Shown here: one piece after another, positions 1 through 8,426 of the stretch
Layout of the letters: every line of letters begins with the position of its first letter
How positions within the stretch are numbered: position 1 is the stretch's first letter
Source: Mycobacterium sp. SMC-4
GTDB lineage: Bacteria; Actinomycetota; Actinomycetes; Mycobacteriales; Mycobacteriaceae
DNA length: 64,000 nucleotides
Assembly (NCBI RefSeq): GCF_025263265.1
Contig: NZ_CP079869.1
Location: 5,332,001 to 5,396,000 of the forward strand
Direction: 5' to 3'
Made by a program: the position numbers and the translations under genes
The notes under the pieces: model-generated
Database searches by the model: none
The model's input: the letters and a program-made list of their open reading frames with translations, nothing else
Told to the model about the DNA's origin: nothing

Positions 1-1493
1 CCCACATCGGTGAGCACGCCGACAGTGTCGAAAGCCCCCAGTTCCTGTAGCAGCACCACTCCGTCACGGACGCTGCGCGCCTCCGGCGGATCGAGGAACC
101 CGAATCGTTCGATGTCACCGAATCCGAGCGCGGCCATCTGCAGGATCACCGCGGCAAGGTTGGTGCGCAGGATCTCCGGATCGGTGTAGCGCGGCCGCGC
201 CGCGAAGTCCTGCTCGGAGTACAACCGGATACACACCCCCGGCGCGGTGCGGCCGGCCCGACCGGCGCGCTGGGCCGCCGAAGCCTGCGAGATCGGCTCG
301 ATGGGCAGCCGCTGCACCTTAGTCCGGCGGCTGTAACGGGAGATACGCGCGGTGCCGGGGTCGACGACGTAGCGGATACCGGGCACGGTCAGCGACGTCT
401 CGGCGACATTGGTCGCCAGCACCACACGCCGGTTCTGGTGCGGGGCAAACACTTTCTGTTGCTCGGCGGTCGGCAATCGGGCATAGAGCGGCAGCACCTC
501 GGTGGGGGGCCGGGCATCGGCCAGCGCAGCACGCAGCGCTTCGGCGGTGTCGCGGATCTCGCGTTCGCCGGACAGGAACACCAGGACGTCGCCGTCAGGC
601 TCGGCCTCCAGCTCGCGCACCGCGTCGACGATCGCGTCGGTCTGGTCGCGCAGTTCGCTGCGCACCACGTCGTGGTCCGGATCGTCGGGATCGTCGTCAT
701 CCTCGGCGTCGAGAACGACTTCCAATGGGCGGTACCGGATTTCGACCGGGTAGGTGCGTCCCGACACCGAAACTATCGGCGCGGGCACACCTTCGTGCGC
801 GAAGTGCGCCGCGAAGCGCTCCGGCTCGATGGTCGCCGAGGTGATGATGACCTTCAGGTCCGGCCGGCGCGGCAAGAGTTCCCGCACATAGCCGAGCAGG
901 AAATCGATGTTGAGGCTGCGTTCGTGGGCCTCGTCGATGATCAGCGTGTCGTAGCGCAGCAGCCGGCGGTCGCGCTGGATGTCGGCCAACAGGATGCCGT
1001 CGGTCATCAACTTGACCAGCGTGCGCTCGGAGGCCTGGTCGGTGAAACGGACGGTGTAGCCGACCGCTTCACCGAGCGGGGTCCCGAGTTCGTCGGCGAT
1101 GCGCTGCGCGACGGTGCGTGCGGCCAGCCGCCGCGGCTGGGTGTGACCGATCGTGCCGCGGATGCCGCGGCCGAGTTCGAGGCAGATCTTGGGCAGCTGC
1201 GTGGTCTTTCCCGAGCCGGTCTCGCCGGCGACGATCACCACCTGGTGGGCCGAGATGGCTGCGGAGATCTCGTCGCGATGCTCGCTGACCGGCAGGTCCG
1301 GGTAACTGATGGCCGGCAGCGCGGCGGTCCGCGTCGCGACCAGCGCTTCAGCCGAGGCGAACTGGCGCTGCAGCCGCTCGAGTTGTTCGGCGGTGGGCGA
1401 CCGCAGTTGACGCAGCCGGCGGCCCAGCCGCGCGGCGTCGCGGAGGGTCAGCCCGTCGAGGCGCGCACGCAGCGACTCAGACACTTCGGCCAC
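1..1493 (-). CDS. hrpA: ATP-dependent RNA helicase HrpA, C-terminal part beyond the window
   Basis: DEAH-box superfamily 2 helicase, expected to unwind or remodel RNA with ATP. The visible N-terminal ~497 residues carry Walker A GETGSGKTT (about 90-98), the DEAH box (about 187-190), an SAT motif and the late motif QRAGRAGR. Family members reach about 1300 residues, so most of the C-terminal region lies off the left edge. The start is taken as GTG at 1493; another in-frame GTG lies at 1484 and neither has a strong ribosome binding site. It sits 15 bases downstream of the VOC gene, so it is probably the last gene of an MTHFR-VOC-hrpA operon. Long open frames on the opposite strand here are codon-bias shadows. 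Confidence 0.93.
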   Translation of the reverse strand, partial: MAEVSESLRARLDGLTLRDAARLGRRLRQLRSPTAEQLERLQRQFASAEALVATRTAALPAISYPDLPVSEHRDEISAAISAHQVVIVAGETGSGKTTQLPKICLELGRGIRGTIGHTQPRRLAARTVAQRIADELGTPLGEAVGYTVRFTDQASERTLVKLMTDGILLADIQRDRRLLRYDTLIIDEAHERSLNIDFLLGYVRELLPRRPDLKVIITSATIEPERFAAHFAHEGVPAPIVSVSGRTYPVEIRYRPLEVVLDAEDDDDPDDPDHDVVRSELRDQTDAIVDAVRELEAEPDGDVLVFLSGEREIRDTAEALRAALADARPPTEVLPLYARLPTAEQQKVFAPHQNRRVVLATNVAETSLTVPGIRYVVDPGTARISRYSRRTKVQRLPIEPISQASAAQRAGRAGRTAPGVCIRLYSEQDFAARPRYTDPEILRTNLAAVILQMAALGFGDIERFGFLDPPEARSVRDGVVLLQELGAFDTVGVLTDV

Positions 1494-1508
1494 GATAGGC
1501 GCGGTTGC

Positions 1509-1898
1509 TCAGTCCGCGCCGAAGGTCGTGAGGCAGAACGGATGGCCGGCCGGGTCGATCATCACCCGCCACATCTGAGGGTGCGGCTGCTGGGCTGCGC
1601 GCCGAGCGCCAAGCGCTTCGGCGCGCGCGACGGCATGGTCGAGGTCGTCAACCGAGACGTCGAGGTGCATCTGTTGCAGCTGACCGGGTTCGGGCCACGT
1701 CGGCGCGACGTAATGATCGACGCGCAGCATGGCCAGCGTTTGACTGCCGTCGCTGATCGCCACGACGCTGCCGTCGGGCCGTTCGACGATGCGCCGCATC
1801 CCGAGCAGCTGCTCGTAGAAGTCGGCGAGTGCGCGCGGGTCGGGGCAGTCGATCGAGGTCGCACCCAACCGCCCGATCGGTACCTGGTCCTGTGTCAT
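1509..1898 (-). CDS. VOC (glyoxalase/bleomycin resistance) family protein
   Basis: A 129-residue single-domain vicinal oxygen chelate protein. The typical repeat is visible: an N-terminal strand followed by DPRALADFYEQLLG, a central HLDVSVDDLDHAVARA helix region, and the C-terminal DPAGHPFCL signature. Substrate cannot be told from sequence; actinobacterial members include glyoxalase-like and ring-cleavage-like proteins, many uncharacterised. ATG at 1898 has GAGGTG 5 bases upstream. The gene lies 16 bases after the MTHFR-like gene and 15 bases before hrpA on the same strand, which suggests cotranscription without revealing a shared function. Confidence 0.85.
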   Translation of the reverse strand: MTQDQVPIGRLGATSIDCPDPRALADFYEQLLGMRRIVERPDGSVVAISDGSQTLAMLRVDHYVAPTWPEPGQLQQMHLDVSVDDLDHAVARAEALGARRAAQQPHPQMWRVMIDPAGHPFCLTTFGAD

Positions 1899-1914
1899 GA
1901 CGTCACCTCGGTCG

Positions 1915-2808
1915 TCACACCCGGTCCGGTGACCAGAACGCGAGCATCTCGGCGAATGTCTCGAACGCTGCGGTATTGACGCCGTAGGTGGCCTCGAAGT
2001 GCACGCTCAGCGGAAAGCCGAGTTCACCGACACCGTCGATGACCCGCTTGTAGAGCTCGAGCATCAGCGCCCGCCGGTTGGCCGGATCGGTGTCGGCCAG
2101 CGTCCGGACGAACTCCTGCTCACGCGCCACCGCCTCGTTACCCGGATCCTGGATGAGCCAGTGGATCAGGCCGACCCGGCTCTCCACCTTCGGCACGAAA
2201 CCGAAGGACAGCAGGATCTCGGGGCGGTGCTCGGTGGTCGCGGCGAATTCGGTGAGGAAGTCGACGATCGCATCGGAGTACAGCAGCTGCGTCATACCGT
2301 AGGTCGCGCCGCGGTCGCACTTGAAGTTGAAACGGCCCTGCTCACCCTCCCTGGTCGGGATCAGGATGACGCCGCGGTGGTCGACGACCTCGTCGAACAT
2401 CGACAACGCGTCGGTCGGAGCCACGCCGGAGCCCTGGCCGTCGCTGAGTGTGCGCGGCACACCGACGAACGCGATGCCCTCGAAACCGCTGTCGCGCAGT
2501 GCGGTGAGTCGGCTGCGCAGCGCAACCTGGTCGGTGAATGCGGTGACCTGGGTGCACAACCCCTTGATCCCGGGCAACCGGGGTTTGATGATCTCCCAGA
2601 AGTCCAGGACGTCGAGCTTGGGCTTCATCTCGATCGGACGGTCGCCGTCCTCCTCGATCATGCCCGGGATCATGACGTGCCGGACCCGGTCGGCCAGCCC
2701 GGCTTCCGCCGAACAGCGCAGCACCTTCTCGGCGTCCTCGAGGGCCCGCTCGCGTCCACCGTCGACGTTGGGCGGCACCAGCTCCAGGGCGATGGTGTTC
2801 AAGCTCAC
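1915..2808 (-). CDS. Non-canonical mycobacterial 5,10-methylenetetrahydrofolate reductase
   Basis: A 297-residue protein that I recognise as the Rv2172c/MSMEG_6649 type. Those proteins were reported to supply the MTHFR activity (methylene-THF to methyl-THF for methionine synthesis) in mycobacteria lacking a normal MetF. Conserved stretches include ALELVPPN at the N-terminus, GIKGLCTQVTAFTDQ, IAFVGVPRTLSDGQGSG, ILIPTREGEQGRFNFK and LSFGFVPK. The start is GTG at 2808 because GGAG lies about 8 bases upstream; the longer open frame to 2937 adds a non-conserved tail. It heads an apparent operon with the VOC protein and hrpA, and is divergent from the lipoprotein gene at 2988. Confidence 0.85.
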   Translation of the reverse strand: MSLNTIALELVPPNVDGGRERALEDAEKVLRCSAEAGLADRVRHVMIPGMIEEDGDRPIEMKPKLDVLDFWEIIKPRLPGIKGLCTQVTAFTDQVALRSRLTALRDSGFEGIAFVGVPRTLSDGQGSGVAPTDALSMFDEVVDHRGVILIPTREGEQGRFNFKCDRGATYGMTQLLYSDAIVDFLTEFAATTEHRPEILLSFGFVPKVESRVGLIHWLIQDPGNEAVAREQEFVRTLADTDPANRRALMLELYKRVIDGVGELGFPLSVHFEATYGVNTAAFETFAEMLAFWSPDRV

Positions 2809-2987
2809 AGCGATTGCTCCACATCTGTCATGCGACGTCAGCAGGTTTTCCCAAACCCGCGCGTCGGCTCCGGATTGCCCCCGCTCCCGGCGGGCATCAC
2901 CATACCCAGTCGGCCCGTTCACTCGCGCAGCACGCACTACCGGGCGGCGGCATCACCGGCGCGGGTGAGCTTTCATGGGAAGGAGCC

Positions 2988-4133
2988 ATGCATACACAAA
3001 CAATGTCCCTGACGCGGTCCCGATCGCTGGTGCTGGCGCTGACCCTGGTGGTCATCGCCGCCTTGGTCGCGGCCTGCACCGGAGTCGATCCGGCACCCGA
3101 ACCGACGAACACCGCCGACCCGGAGCCGACCACCACCACCACGGCGCCGCCGCCTGCGGGACCCCTGTTGGCCTACCGGGCGGCCGACGAGATTGGTGTG
3201 GTCGACGGTGGCCGTGTGGTCGCGACGGTGTCGGGAACGTTCCCAACGTCCAACGATCTGATCACCACCGAGGACCGGCGATTCGTGTTCGCCCGCACCG
3301 CGGACAACCAGCTCGCCGTCCTCGACGTCGAGGCGCGGCGCGGGACCATCCGATCGGTCCCCGTCGGGCCCACCCTGGGCACCATCGGAGACAGCGACGT
3401 GGTGTGGTGGGAACAACCCAACAGGCTGATGCGCCTGGACCTGTCGGACCCGGACGCCGTTCCCGAGGTTGCCCAGGAGGTCGAATTCCCCCCGGTGGCC
3501 GGAGTCCGGCCCGGTGAACCGCGGCTGGTCGTGGCCCGGGGCGGCACCACGGTGCTGGCCCGGGTCGAGGCGCCGCCGTCGCCGTTCGGCGGACCGGACA
3601 CCCTCTATGCGGTACGTGGGACGGGCCCGCCCACACTGCTCGGCCAGGCCGACGCCAACAGTCCGGTCACAGTGGCCCGGCTCAGCCCCGACGGTGCGGT
3701 GCTGGCCTACGCGCTCTACCGCGCCACCGATGGCGGGTGCGGGACCGCGGCGGTGGCCCAGTCCAACGCCGACGGCTCCCAGGAGATGTTCGAGGTCGCA
3801 GGCCCCGACCCCGACGCCGGCTCCCGCATCACCCGGCTGTGGTGGCCGACCGAGGGCCAACCGCAGCTGAGTCTGTCGACGTGGCGGTGCGGCGAGCCGC
3901 AAACCAGCCCGCCGCTGGTCTGGCAACTCGCCGATCAGGGCATCACCCAGGTCACGCCGCCCACCGCGGCGTTGCAGACCGCCGAGTTGGCGCCCGGTCA
4001 GCGGGCGCTGCTGGTGCCGCAGCCCGAACACTTCGGTGATCCGGCCGGAACACTGGTCTTCGAGGACGAGGGGCAGCAGTTCCCGGTCCGCGACGACGTG
4101 GACGGCATCGCGGTGTTGCCGCAGGCTCCGTAG
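2988..4133 (+). CDS. Lipoprotein with proline/threonine-rich linker, function unknown
   Basis: A 381-residue exported protein. A hydrophobic segment (residues 13-29) ends in a lipobox LVAAC with Cys30 as the acylation site, so it should be anchored to the outer face of the plasma membrane. Residues 33-58 form a Pro/Thr/Glu-rich linker. The rest has repeated strand-like units ([26 protein letters not shown]) that resemble a beta-propeller, but I cannot assign a family. The AGGAG at 2981 is too close to ATG 2988 and far from ATG 3003, so the exact start is uncertain. The selO-like gene begins 10 bases after its stop. Confidence 0.75.
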   Translation: MHTQTMSLTRSRSLVLALTLVVIAALVAACTGVDPAPEPTNTADPEPTTTTTAPPPAGPLLAYRAADEIGVVDGGRVVATVSGTFPTSNDLITTEDRRFVFARTADNQLAVLDVEARRGTIRSVPVGPTLGTIGDSDVVWWEQPNRLMRLDLSDPDAVPEVAQEVEFPPVAGVRPGEPRLVVARGGTTVLARVEAPPSPFGGPDTLYAVRGTGPPTLLGQADANSPVTVARLSPDGAVLAYALYRATDGGCGTAAVAQSNADGSQEMFEVAGPDPDAGSRITRLWWPTEGQPQLSLSTWRCGEPQTSPPLVWQLADQGITQVTPPTAALQTAELAPGQRALLVPQPEHFGDPAGTLVFEDEGQQFPVRDDVDGIAVLPQAP

Positions 4134-4143
4134 TCTGGATGAG

Positions 4144-5601
4144 GTGACGCTCGCACTGCACAGCCGGTTCGCCGGCGAGCTGCCCGAGCTGGCGGTGGAC
4201 TGGAAGGCCGAGGAGGCCCCGGAGCCGACACTGCTGGTGCTCAACGAGCCGCTGGCTGCCGAGCTGGGGCTGGATCCGCACTGGTTGCGCAGCCCCGACG
4301 GAATCGGGCTACTCGTCGGCACCGCGCTTCCGGCCGGCGCCGCCCCGGTGGCTCAGGCCTACGCCGGTCACCAGTTCGGCGGGTTCACCCCCCGGCTCGG
4401 CGACGGCCGCGCATTGCTGCTCGGCGAGGTCGTCGATGCCGAGGGCCGGCTGCGTGATCTGCACCTCAAGGGTTCCGGACGGACCCCGTTCGCCCGGGGT
4501 GGGGACGGACTGGCCGCGGTCGGTCCGATGTTGCGCGAGTACCTGATCAGTGAGGCCATCCACGCGCTGGGCGTTCCGACCGCGCGGGCGCTGGCCGTGG
4601 TGGCCACCGGGCGCCCGGTCTATCGCGAGACGATCCAGCCCGGCGCGGTGCTGGCCCGCGTCGCCGACAGCCACCTGCGAGTCGGCAGCTTCCAATACGC
4701 GGCGCTGGTGTCCCAGTCCACCGGGGATCCGACGGTGTTGCGGCGGTTGGCCGACCACGCCATCGCCCGTCACCACCCGGGGGCTGCGGACGCCGAGAAT
4801 CCCTACCTGGCGCTGCTGGACGGGGTTGTCGCGGTGCAGGCGAAATTGGTCGCGCATTGGATGCTGGTCGGGTTCGTGCACGGCGTGATGAACACCGACA
4901 ACACCACGATCTCCGGGCAGACCATCGACTACGGGCCGTGCGCGTTCATGGAGGCCTTCGACCCGGCCACGGTGTACAGCTCGATCGACAGCTGGGGCCG
5001 CTACGCCTACGGCAATCAACCGTCGGTGGCGCTGTGGAATCTGGCCCGGTTCGCCGAGACACTGCTGCCGCTGTTCGCAGACGACACCGACGCCGCCATC
5101 CGGCTGGCCGAAGGGCACCTCGGCGCCTTTCAGATGCACTACGAAGATCGCTGGTCGGCCGGTATGCGCGCCAAGCTGGGTGTGCCCGACGCCGCGGTCC
5201 CGACCGTCGCACCGCTGATCACCGATCTGCTGGAGCAGATGCAGCAGAGCCAGGTCGACCACACCCTGTTCTATCGCCGGCTGGCCGCGGCGGCGCGTGG
5301 GGACGCCGAACCGGTGCGCGGGGAGTTCATCGACCTCGCCCGGTTCGACGACTGGATGCAGCGGTGGCGGGCGCTGGGTCCCGATGCAGAGACGATGGAC
5401 GCGGTCAACCCGGTCTACGTCCCGCGCAATCACCTGGTCGAGGAGGCGTTGAACGCCGCGACCGAGGGCGATCTGGCGCCGTTCGAGGCGCTGCTGGCGG
5501 TGGTCGGGCAGCCGTTCACCGAACGCGACGGTCTTGCGCGCTACGCCGAGCCCGCCGACAAGGAGTTCACGGCCGGTTTCCGGACCTTCTGTGGAACCTG
5601 A
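4144..5601 (+). CDS. selO: SelO/YdiU family protein AMPylator (pseudokinase fold)
   Basis: A 485-residue SelO-family protein. The characterised members transfer AMP from ATP to Ser/Thr/Tyr of target proteins using an inverted kinase active site. Visible motifs are [16 protein letters not shown] (about 75-90), [16 protein letters not shown] with Lys109, HGVMNTDN (246-253) and the metal-binding DYG (262-264). The C-terminus ends Phe-Cys-Gly-Thr, the place where animal SelO has its selenocysteine motif. GTG 4144 is the only start that avoids long overlap with the lipoprotein gene. It lies 10 bases from that gene and 20 from the WS/DGAT gene, so cotranscription is likely. Confidence 0.92.
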   Translation: MTLALHSRFAGELPELAVDWKAEEAPEPTLLVLNEPLAAELGLDPHWLRSPDGIGLLVGTALPAGAAPVAQAYAGHQFGGFTPRLGDGRALLLGEVVDAEGRLRDLHLKGSGRTPFARGGDGLAAVGPMLREYLISEAIHALGVPTARALAVVATGRPVYRETIQPGAVLARVADSHLRVGSFQYAALVSQSTGDPTVLRRLADHAIARHHPGAADAENPYLALLDGVVAVQAKLVAHWMLVGFVHGVMNTDNTTISGQTIDYGPCAFMEAFDPATVYSSIDSWGRYAYGNQPSVALWNLARFAETLLPLFADDTDAAIRLAEGHLGAFQMHYEDRWSAGMRAKLGVPDAAVPTVAPLITDLLEQMQQSQVDHTLFYRRLAAAARGDAEPVRGEFIDLARFDDWMQRWRALGPDAETMDAVNPVYVPRNHLVEEALNAATEGDLAPFEALLAVVGQPFTERDGLARYAEPADKEFTAGFRTFCGT

Positions 5602-5621
5602 GGTCCCCGGCGTAACGTGAC

Positions 5622-7052
5622 GTGGTGACCACCAGACGGCTCGGGCTGGAAGACCTTCTCTTCATCTACGGCGAGACGCCGAGCTCGAAGATGCACGTGG
5701 CCGGCCTGCTGCCGTTCGCACCGCCCGCCGGCGCGTCCGCCGACTTCCTGCGCACGATGATCGACGACGCACGCAGCCTGGAAGTCGTCGCCCCGTGGAA
5801 CCTCAAATTGGCCCACCCGCGATTGCAATTCAGTCCGCTGCACAGCTGGGTTCCCGACGAGAACTTCGATTTCGATTACCACGTGCGGCGCTCCGCTCTG
5901 GCCAGCCCGGGTGATCAACGCGAGCTCGGGATTCTGGTGTCGCGGCTGCACAGCAATCACCTCGACCTGACCCGGCCGCCGTGGGAACTGCACGTCATCG
6001 AGGGCCTCGAGGACGGCCGCTTCGCGCTCTACGCGAAGGTCCACCACGCCCTCGTCGACGGGTACAGCGCCATGCGCATGCTCGCGCGCAGCCTGTCCCG
6101 GGATCCGGACTGCCGCGACCCTCGCCTGTTCTTCAACATCGCGCCACCGCCACGATCGCCACGGGAGCCACAGCCAGGCCCCGACAGCCCGTCGAACCCA
6201 CTGACCTTCGCGCTGCGGACACTGACCGGCCTGGGCAACACCGTCACCTCGGGCCTCGGCGCAGCCGCGAGCTTGACCTCCGCACTGGTGAACACCCAGA
6301 TCCGGCGTGACGGCGACTACCGCCACATCGCCGGGTCGGCGTCAGCGCCACACAGCATCCTCAACGCCCGCATCAGTCGCAATCGCCGGTTCGCCACCCA
6401 GCAGTACGACTTCGACCGGCTCAAGAAGCTCAGCTCCCAGCACAGCGCCACCATCAACGATGTGGCGCTGGCGATCATGGGCGGCGGGCTGCGGACGTTC
6501 CTCGGCGAGGTCGACAAACTGCCGGACCGGTCCTTGGTGGCGTTCCTGCCGGTGAACGTGCGGCCCAATGGCGACGAGGGCGGCGGTAACTCCGTCGGCG
6601 CGATCCTGACGCCGATGGGCACCGACATCGCCGACCCAGTCGAGCGGCTCGCGGTGATCAGCACCGCCACCCGGGCCGCGAAGGCCGAGCTGCAGAAGAT
6701 GTCCCCGGCGGCGATCATCGCCTACAGCGCAGCGCTGCTCGCGCCGGCCGGTAGCCAGATCGCCGGCGCGCTGACCGGGATCGAACCGCCGTGGCCCTAC
6801 ACCTTCAACCTGTGCGTGTCCAATGTGCCCGGACCACGGGAACCGTTGTATTTCAACGGTTCCCGTCTGGAGGCGACATTCCCGGTGTCGATCCCGATCC
6901 ACGGCATGGCGTTGAACATCACTCTGCAGAGCTATGCCGACACCATCAACGTCGGCTTCGTGGGCTGTCGGGACCGGATTCCGCACCTGCAGCGGTTGGC
7001 CGTCCACACCGGTGAGGCCCTCGAAGCGCTGGAAGACGCGTCGCAGCGCTGA
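5622..7052 (+). CDS. Wax ester synthase/diacylglycerol O-acyltransferase (WS/DGAT)
   Basis: A 476-residue member of the mycobacterial Tgs-like acyltransferases that make triacylglycerol or wax ester from acyl-CoA. The catalytic motif HHALVDG is at 141-147, and the C-terminal half carries the PGP-type signature NVPGPREPLYFNG. Length matches the family (450-480). The start is GTG 5622, with a second GTG directly after it. Substrate choice among the many mycobacterial paralogues cannot be read from sequence. It converges on the membrane protein gene at 7071, with a hairpin between them. Confidence 0.93.
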   Translation: MVTTRRLGLEDLLFIYGETPSSKMHVAGLLPFAPPAGASADFLRTMIDDARSLEVVAPWNLKLAHPRLQFSPLHSWVPDENFDFDYHVRRSALASPGDQRELGILVSRLHSNHLDLTRPPWELHVIEGLEDGRFALYAKVHHALVDGYSAMRMLARSLSRDPDCRDPRLFFNIAPPPRSPREPQPGPDSPSNPLTFALRTLTGLGNTVTSGLGAAASLTSALVNTQIRRDGDYRHIAGSASAPHSILNARISRNRRFATQQYDFDRLKKLSSQHSATINDVALAIMGGGLRTFLGEVDKLPDRSLVAFLPVNVRPNGDEGGGNSVGAILTPMGTDIADPVERLAVISTATRAAKAELQKMSPAAIIAYSAALLAPAGSQIAGALTGIEPPWPYTFNLCVSNVPGPREPLYFNGSRLEATFPVSIPIHGMALNITLQSYADTINVGFVGCRDRIPHLQRLAVHTGEALEALEDASQR

Positions 7053-7068
7053 GGCTCTGCAGCGCTGC
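7043..7068. terminator. Hairpin between convergent genes
   Basis: GCAGCGCTG and CAGCGCTGC are perfect 9-bp arms around an 8-base loop. It overlaps the WS/DGAT stop codon and ends just before the stop of the opposing gene. There is no U-tract, which is common for mycobacterial terminators. A bidirectional terminator is likely but unproven. Confidence 0.5.
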
Positions 7069-7070
7069 GG

Positions 7071-7709
7071 TCAGTCCCCGAGTTCTCCGGTGATGTTGCG
7101 TTCCAGGGCGGCACGGGCGCGCTGCGGGAGCACCACCAGGCCGTCGAGTTCGCGCCGAGCCAGCCGGTAGGCACGTTCGCGCTCCTGCGGGGTGGCCGCA
7201 TCATCGGCGGCGACCCGCAACAGCCGCTGCGCGCGCGTCAAGCGGTGCTGCTCCTCGACGGAGTACCCACCGTGGCGGCGCCGCATGGCTTCGGCCTCGG
7301 CGATGTCGAATGCCGTCACGTACTCGCCGACCGCGTCGAGGTACTCCTGCGTCGCCGACCGATCACCGAGCAGATCCTCGACGTCGGCGGGCCGATGGAA
7401 GTCGGCGCGCAGCTTGGCCCGGTGAAATCTCTCGGTCCGCGGGTCGGCCATATCCGTCATCAACGGATACTCGAGAAGCTTGGCCACGTCGAGTTCGTAA
7501 TCCAGCCAACGCGTGTCGGTGCGGTCGTGCTCCTCGACCGCACGACCGACGGCGCGGCGCTGGGCCGCCGCGGGGTCGACCGCCGGACCTGGGTCCACCG
7601 GCGCGGACCGGGAGCGCACCGCGACGATGCCGCGCCACGTGGCGTAACCCACACCGGCCAGCGGCACCAGCAACAGCATCAGCTCGAGCAGCCGCAACAC
7701 CAACCCCAT
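7071..7709 (-). CDS. Single-pass membrane protein of unknown function
   Basis: A 212-residue protein with one N-terminal transmembrane segment (LRLLELMLLLVPLAGVGYAT, about 5-24) followed by a charged, helical cytoplasmic or periplasmic region rich in Arg and Glu. I recognise no catalytic motif. ATG 7709 places the hydrophobic segment right at the N-terminus; the open frame to 7802 would add a non-conserved extension across the promoter region. It is divergent from the secreted Gly-rich gene at 7823. Confidence 0.65.
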   Translation of the reverse strand: MGLVLRLLELMLLLVPLAGVGYATWRGIVAVRSRSAPVDPGPAVDPAAAQRRAVGRAVEEHDRTDTRWLDYELDVAKLLEYPLMTDMADPRTERFHRAKLRADFHRPADVEDLLGDRSATQEYLDAVGEYVTAFDIAEAEAMRRRHGGYSVEEQHRLTRAQRLLRVAADDAATPQERERAYRLARRELDGLVVLPQRARAALERNITGELGD

Positions 7710-7787
7710 TGGGCCAGGATGCCACCGCCCGCCGAGTGTCCGGTGCCGGGCGGTATCGAAAATTTCATTAGCAACGCCAAGTAAAGA

Positions 7788-7812
7788 GTTTCGTTCCGAC
7801 ATCCACGGGCAA
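7788..7812 (+). promoter_or_regulatory. Candidate SigF-type promoter of the Gly-rich protein gene
   Basis: GTTT at 7788-7791 and GGGCAA at 7807-7812 are 15 bases apart, close to the mycobacterial SigF form GTTT-N15/17-GGGTAT (4 of 6 in the -10). The -10 ends 10 bases before the ATG, so the transcript would be nearly leaderless. A short palindrome, AACAG-AA-CTGTT, lies between the -10 and the start codon. Confidence 0.4.
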
Positions 7813-7822
7813 CAGAACTGTT

Positions 7823-8302
7823 ATGCGACACAAGACATCGAAACTCGGAGCAATTGGATCCCTGGTCTTTGCGGGTGCCGCGGCGACTGCCATCGCTACC
7901 GCACCGATGACCTTCGCGCAGCCGGCCCCGCCGCCGTGCTTCAACCCGGATGGCACGCCGTGCGCGGTCACCGGTGAGGCCGGCCCAGGTGGCGTCAGCG
8001 GTGGTGTGCCCGGTGGGCCGGTCGGTGAGGCCGGACCCGGCGGTGCGGCCGGAGCCATTCCCGGCGGACCTGCCGGCGAAGCCGGACCGGACGGCGCCAG
8101 CGGTGTGATCCCGGGTGGTCCCGGCGGCGCAGCCGGACCCGATGGTGCCACCGGCGTCATTCCCGGCGGTCCCGAAGGCACTGCCGGTCCCGGTGGTGCC
8201 AGCGGCAGCCTGAGCCCCGGCGGCATCGGCGGATCGGCCGGTCCGGACGGCGCATCGGGCTGCATCCCCGGAGTGGGATGCGCGACCATCCCCGCACCCT
8301 GA
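7823..8302 (+). CDS. Secreted glycine/proline-rich repeat protein
   Basis: A 159-residue exported protein. Residues 1-32 form a Sec signal peptide (charged RHKTSK, hydrophobic core, cleavage near TFA-QP). The mature part is about 35-40% Gly and consists of imperfect repeats of 15-17 residues built on GEAGPDGASGVIPGGP, five to six copies with Pro-Gly turns. Cys pairs bracket the repeat: CFNPDGTPC before it and CIPGVGC after it, which could make small disulfide loops. The repeat is not the GGA/GGN pattern of PE_PGRS proteins and there is no PE domain. Function unknown. A strong hairpin follows the gene. Confidence 0.75.
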   Translation: MRHKTSKLGAIGSLVFAGAAATAIATAPMTFAQPAPPPCFNPDGTPCAVTGEAGPGGVSGGVPGGPVGEAGPGGAAGAIPGGPAGEAGPDGASGVIPGGPGGAAGPDGATGVIPGGPEGTAGPGGASGSLSPGGIGGSAGPDGASGCIPGVGCATIPAP

Positions 8303-8343
8303 CCCAGTCCAGACGACCCTGACTCGAATTCCCTAGCGCCTAG

Positions 8344-8370
8344 GCCGGGCCTGACCTGTTCAGGCCCGGC
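8344..8370 (+). terminator. Strong intrinsic terminator hairpin
   Basis: Perfect 11-bp stem GCCGGGCCTGA / TCAGGCCCGGC with a 5-base loop, followed by TTT. It lies 41 bases after the Gly-rich gene stop and before the amidohydrolase, so it separates the two units. Confidence 0.8.
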
Positions 8371-8426
8371 TTTGGCGGTCTCGCGGCGGTCGTCGGGCTA
8401 ACCTGTGCGCAACGCAGGAGGTCACG

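Noticed and set aside
438..1979. 513-codon open frame on the plus strand
   Set aside because: It is antisense to hrpA and the VOC gene, has an Arg/Gly/Asp-rich shadow composition and no family resemblance; the minus strand carries all conserved motifs.
2809..2987. Riboswitch before the MTHFR-like gene
   Set aside because: The leader region shows no conserved blocks of SAM, cobalamin or THF classes; only a normal GGAG site is seen.
7823..8302. PE_PGRS-like protein
   Set aside because: No PE domain, a normal Sec signal peptide and a 15-17-residue Gly/Pro repeat rather than GGA/GGN repeats.
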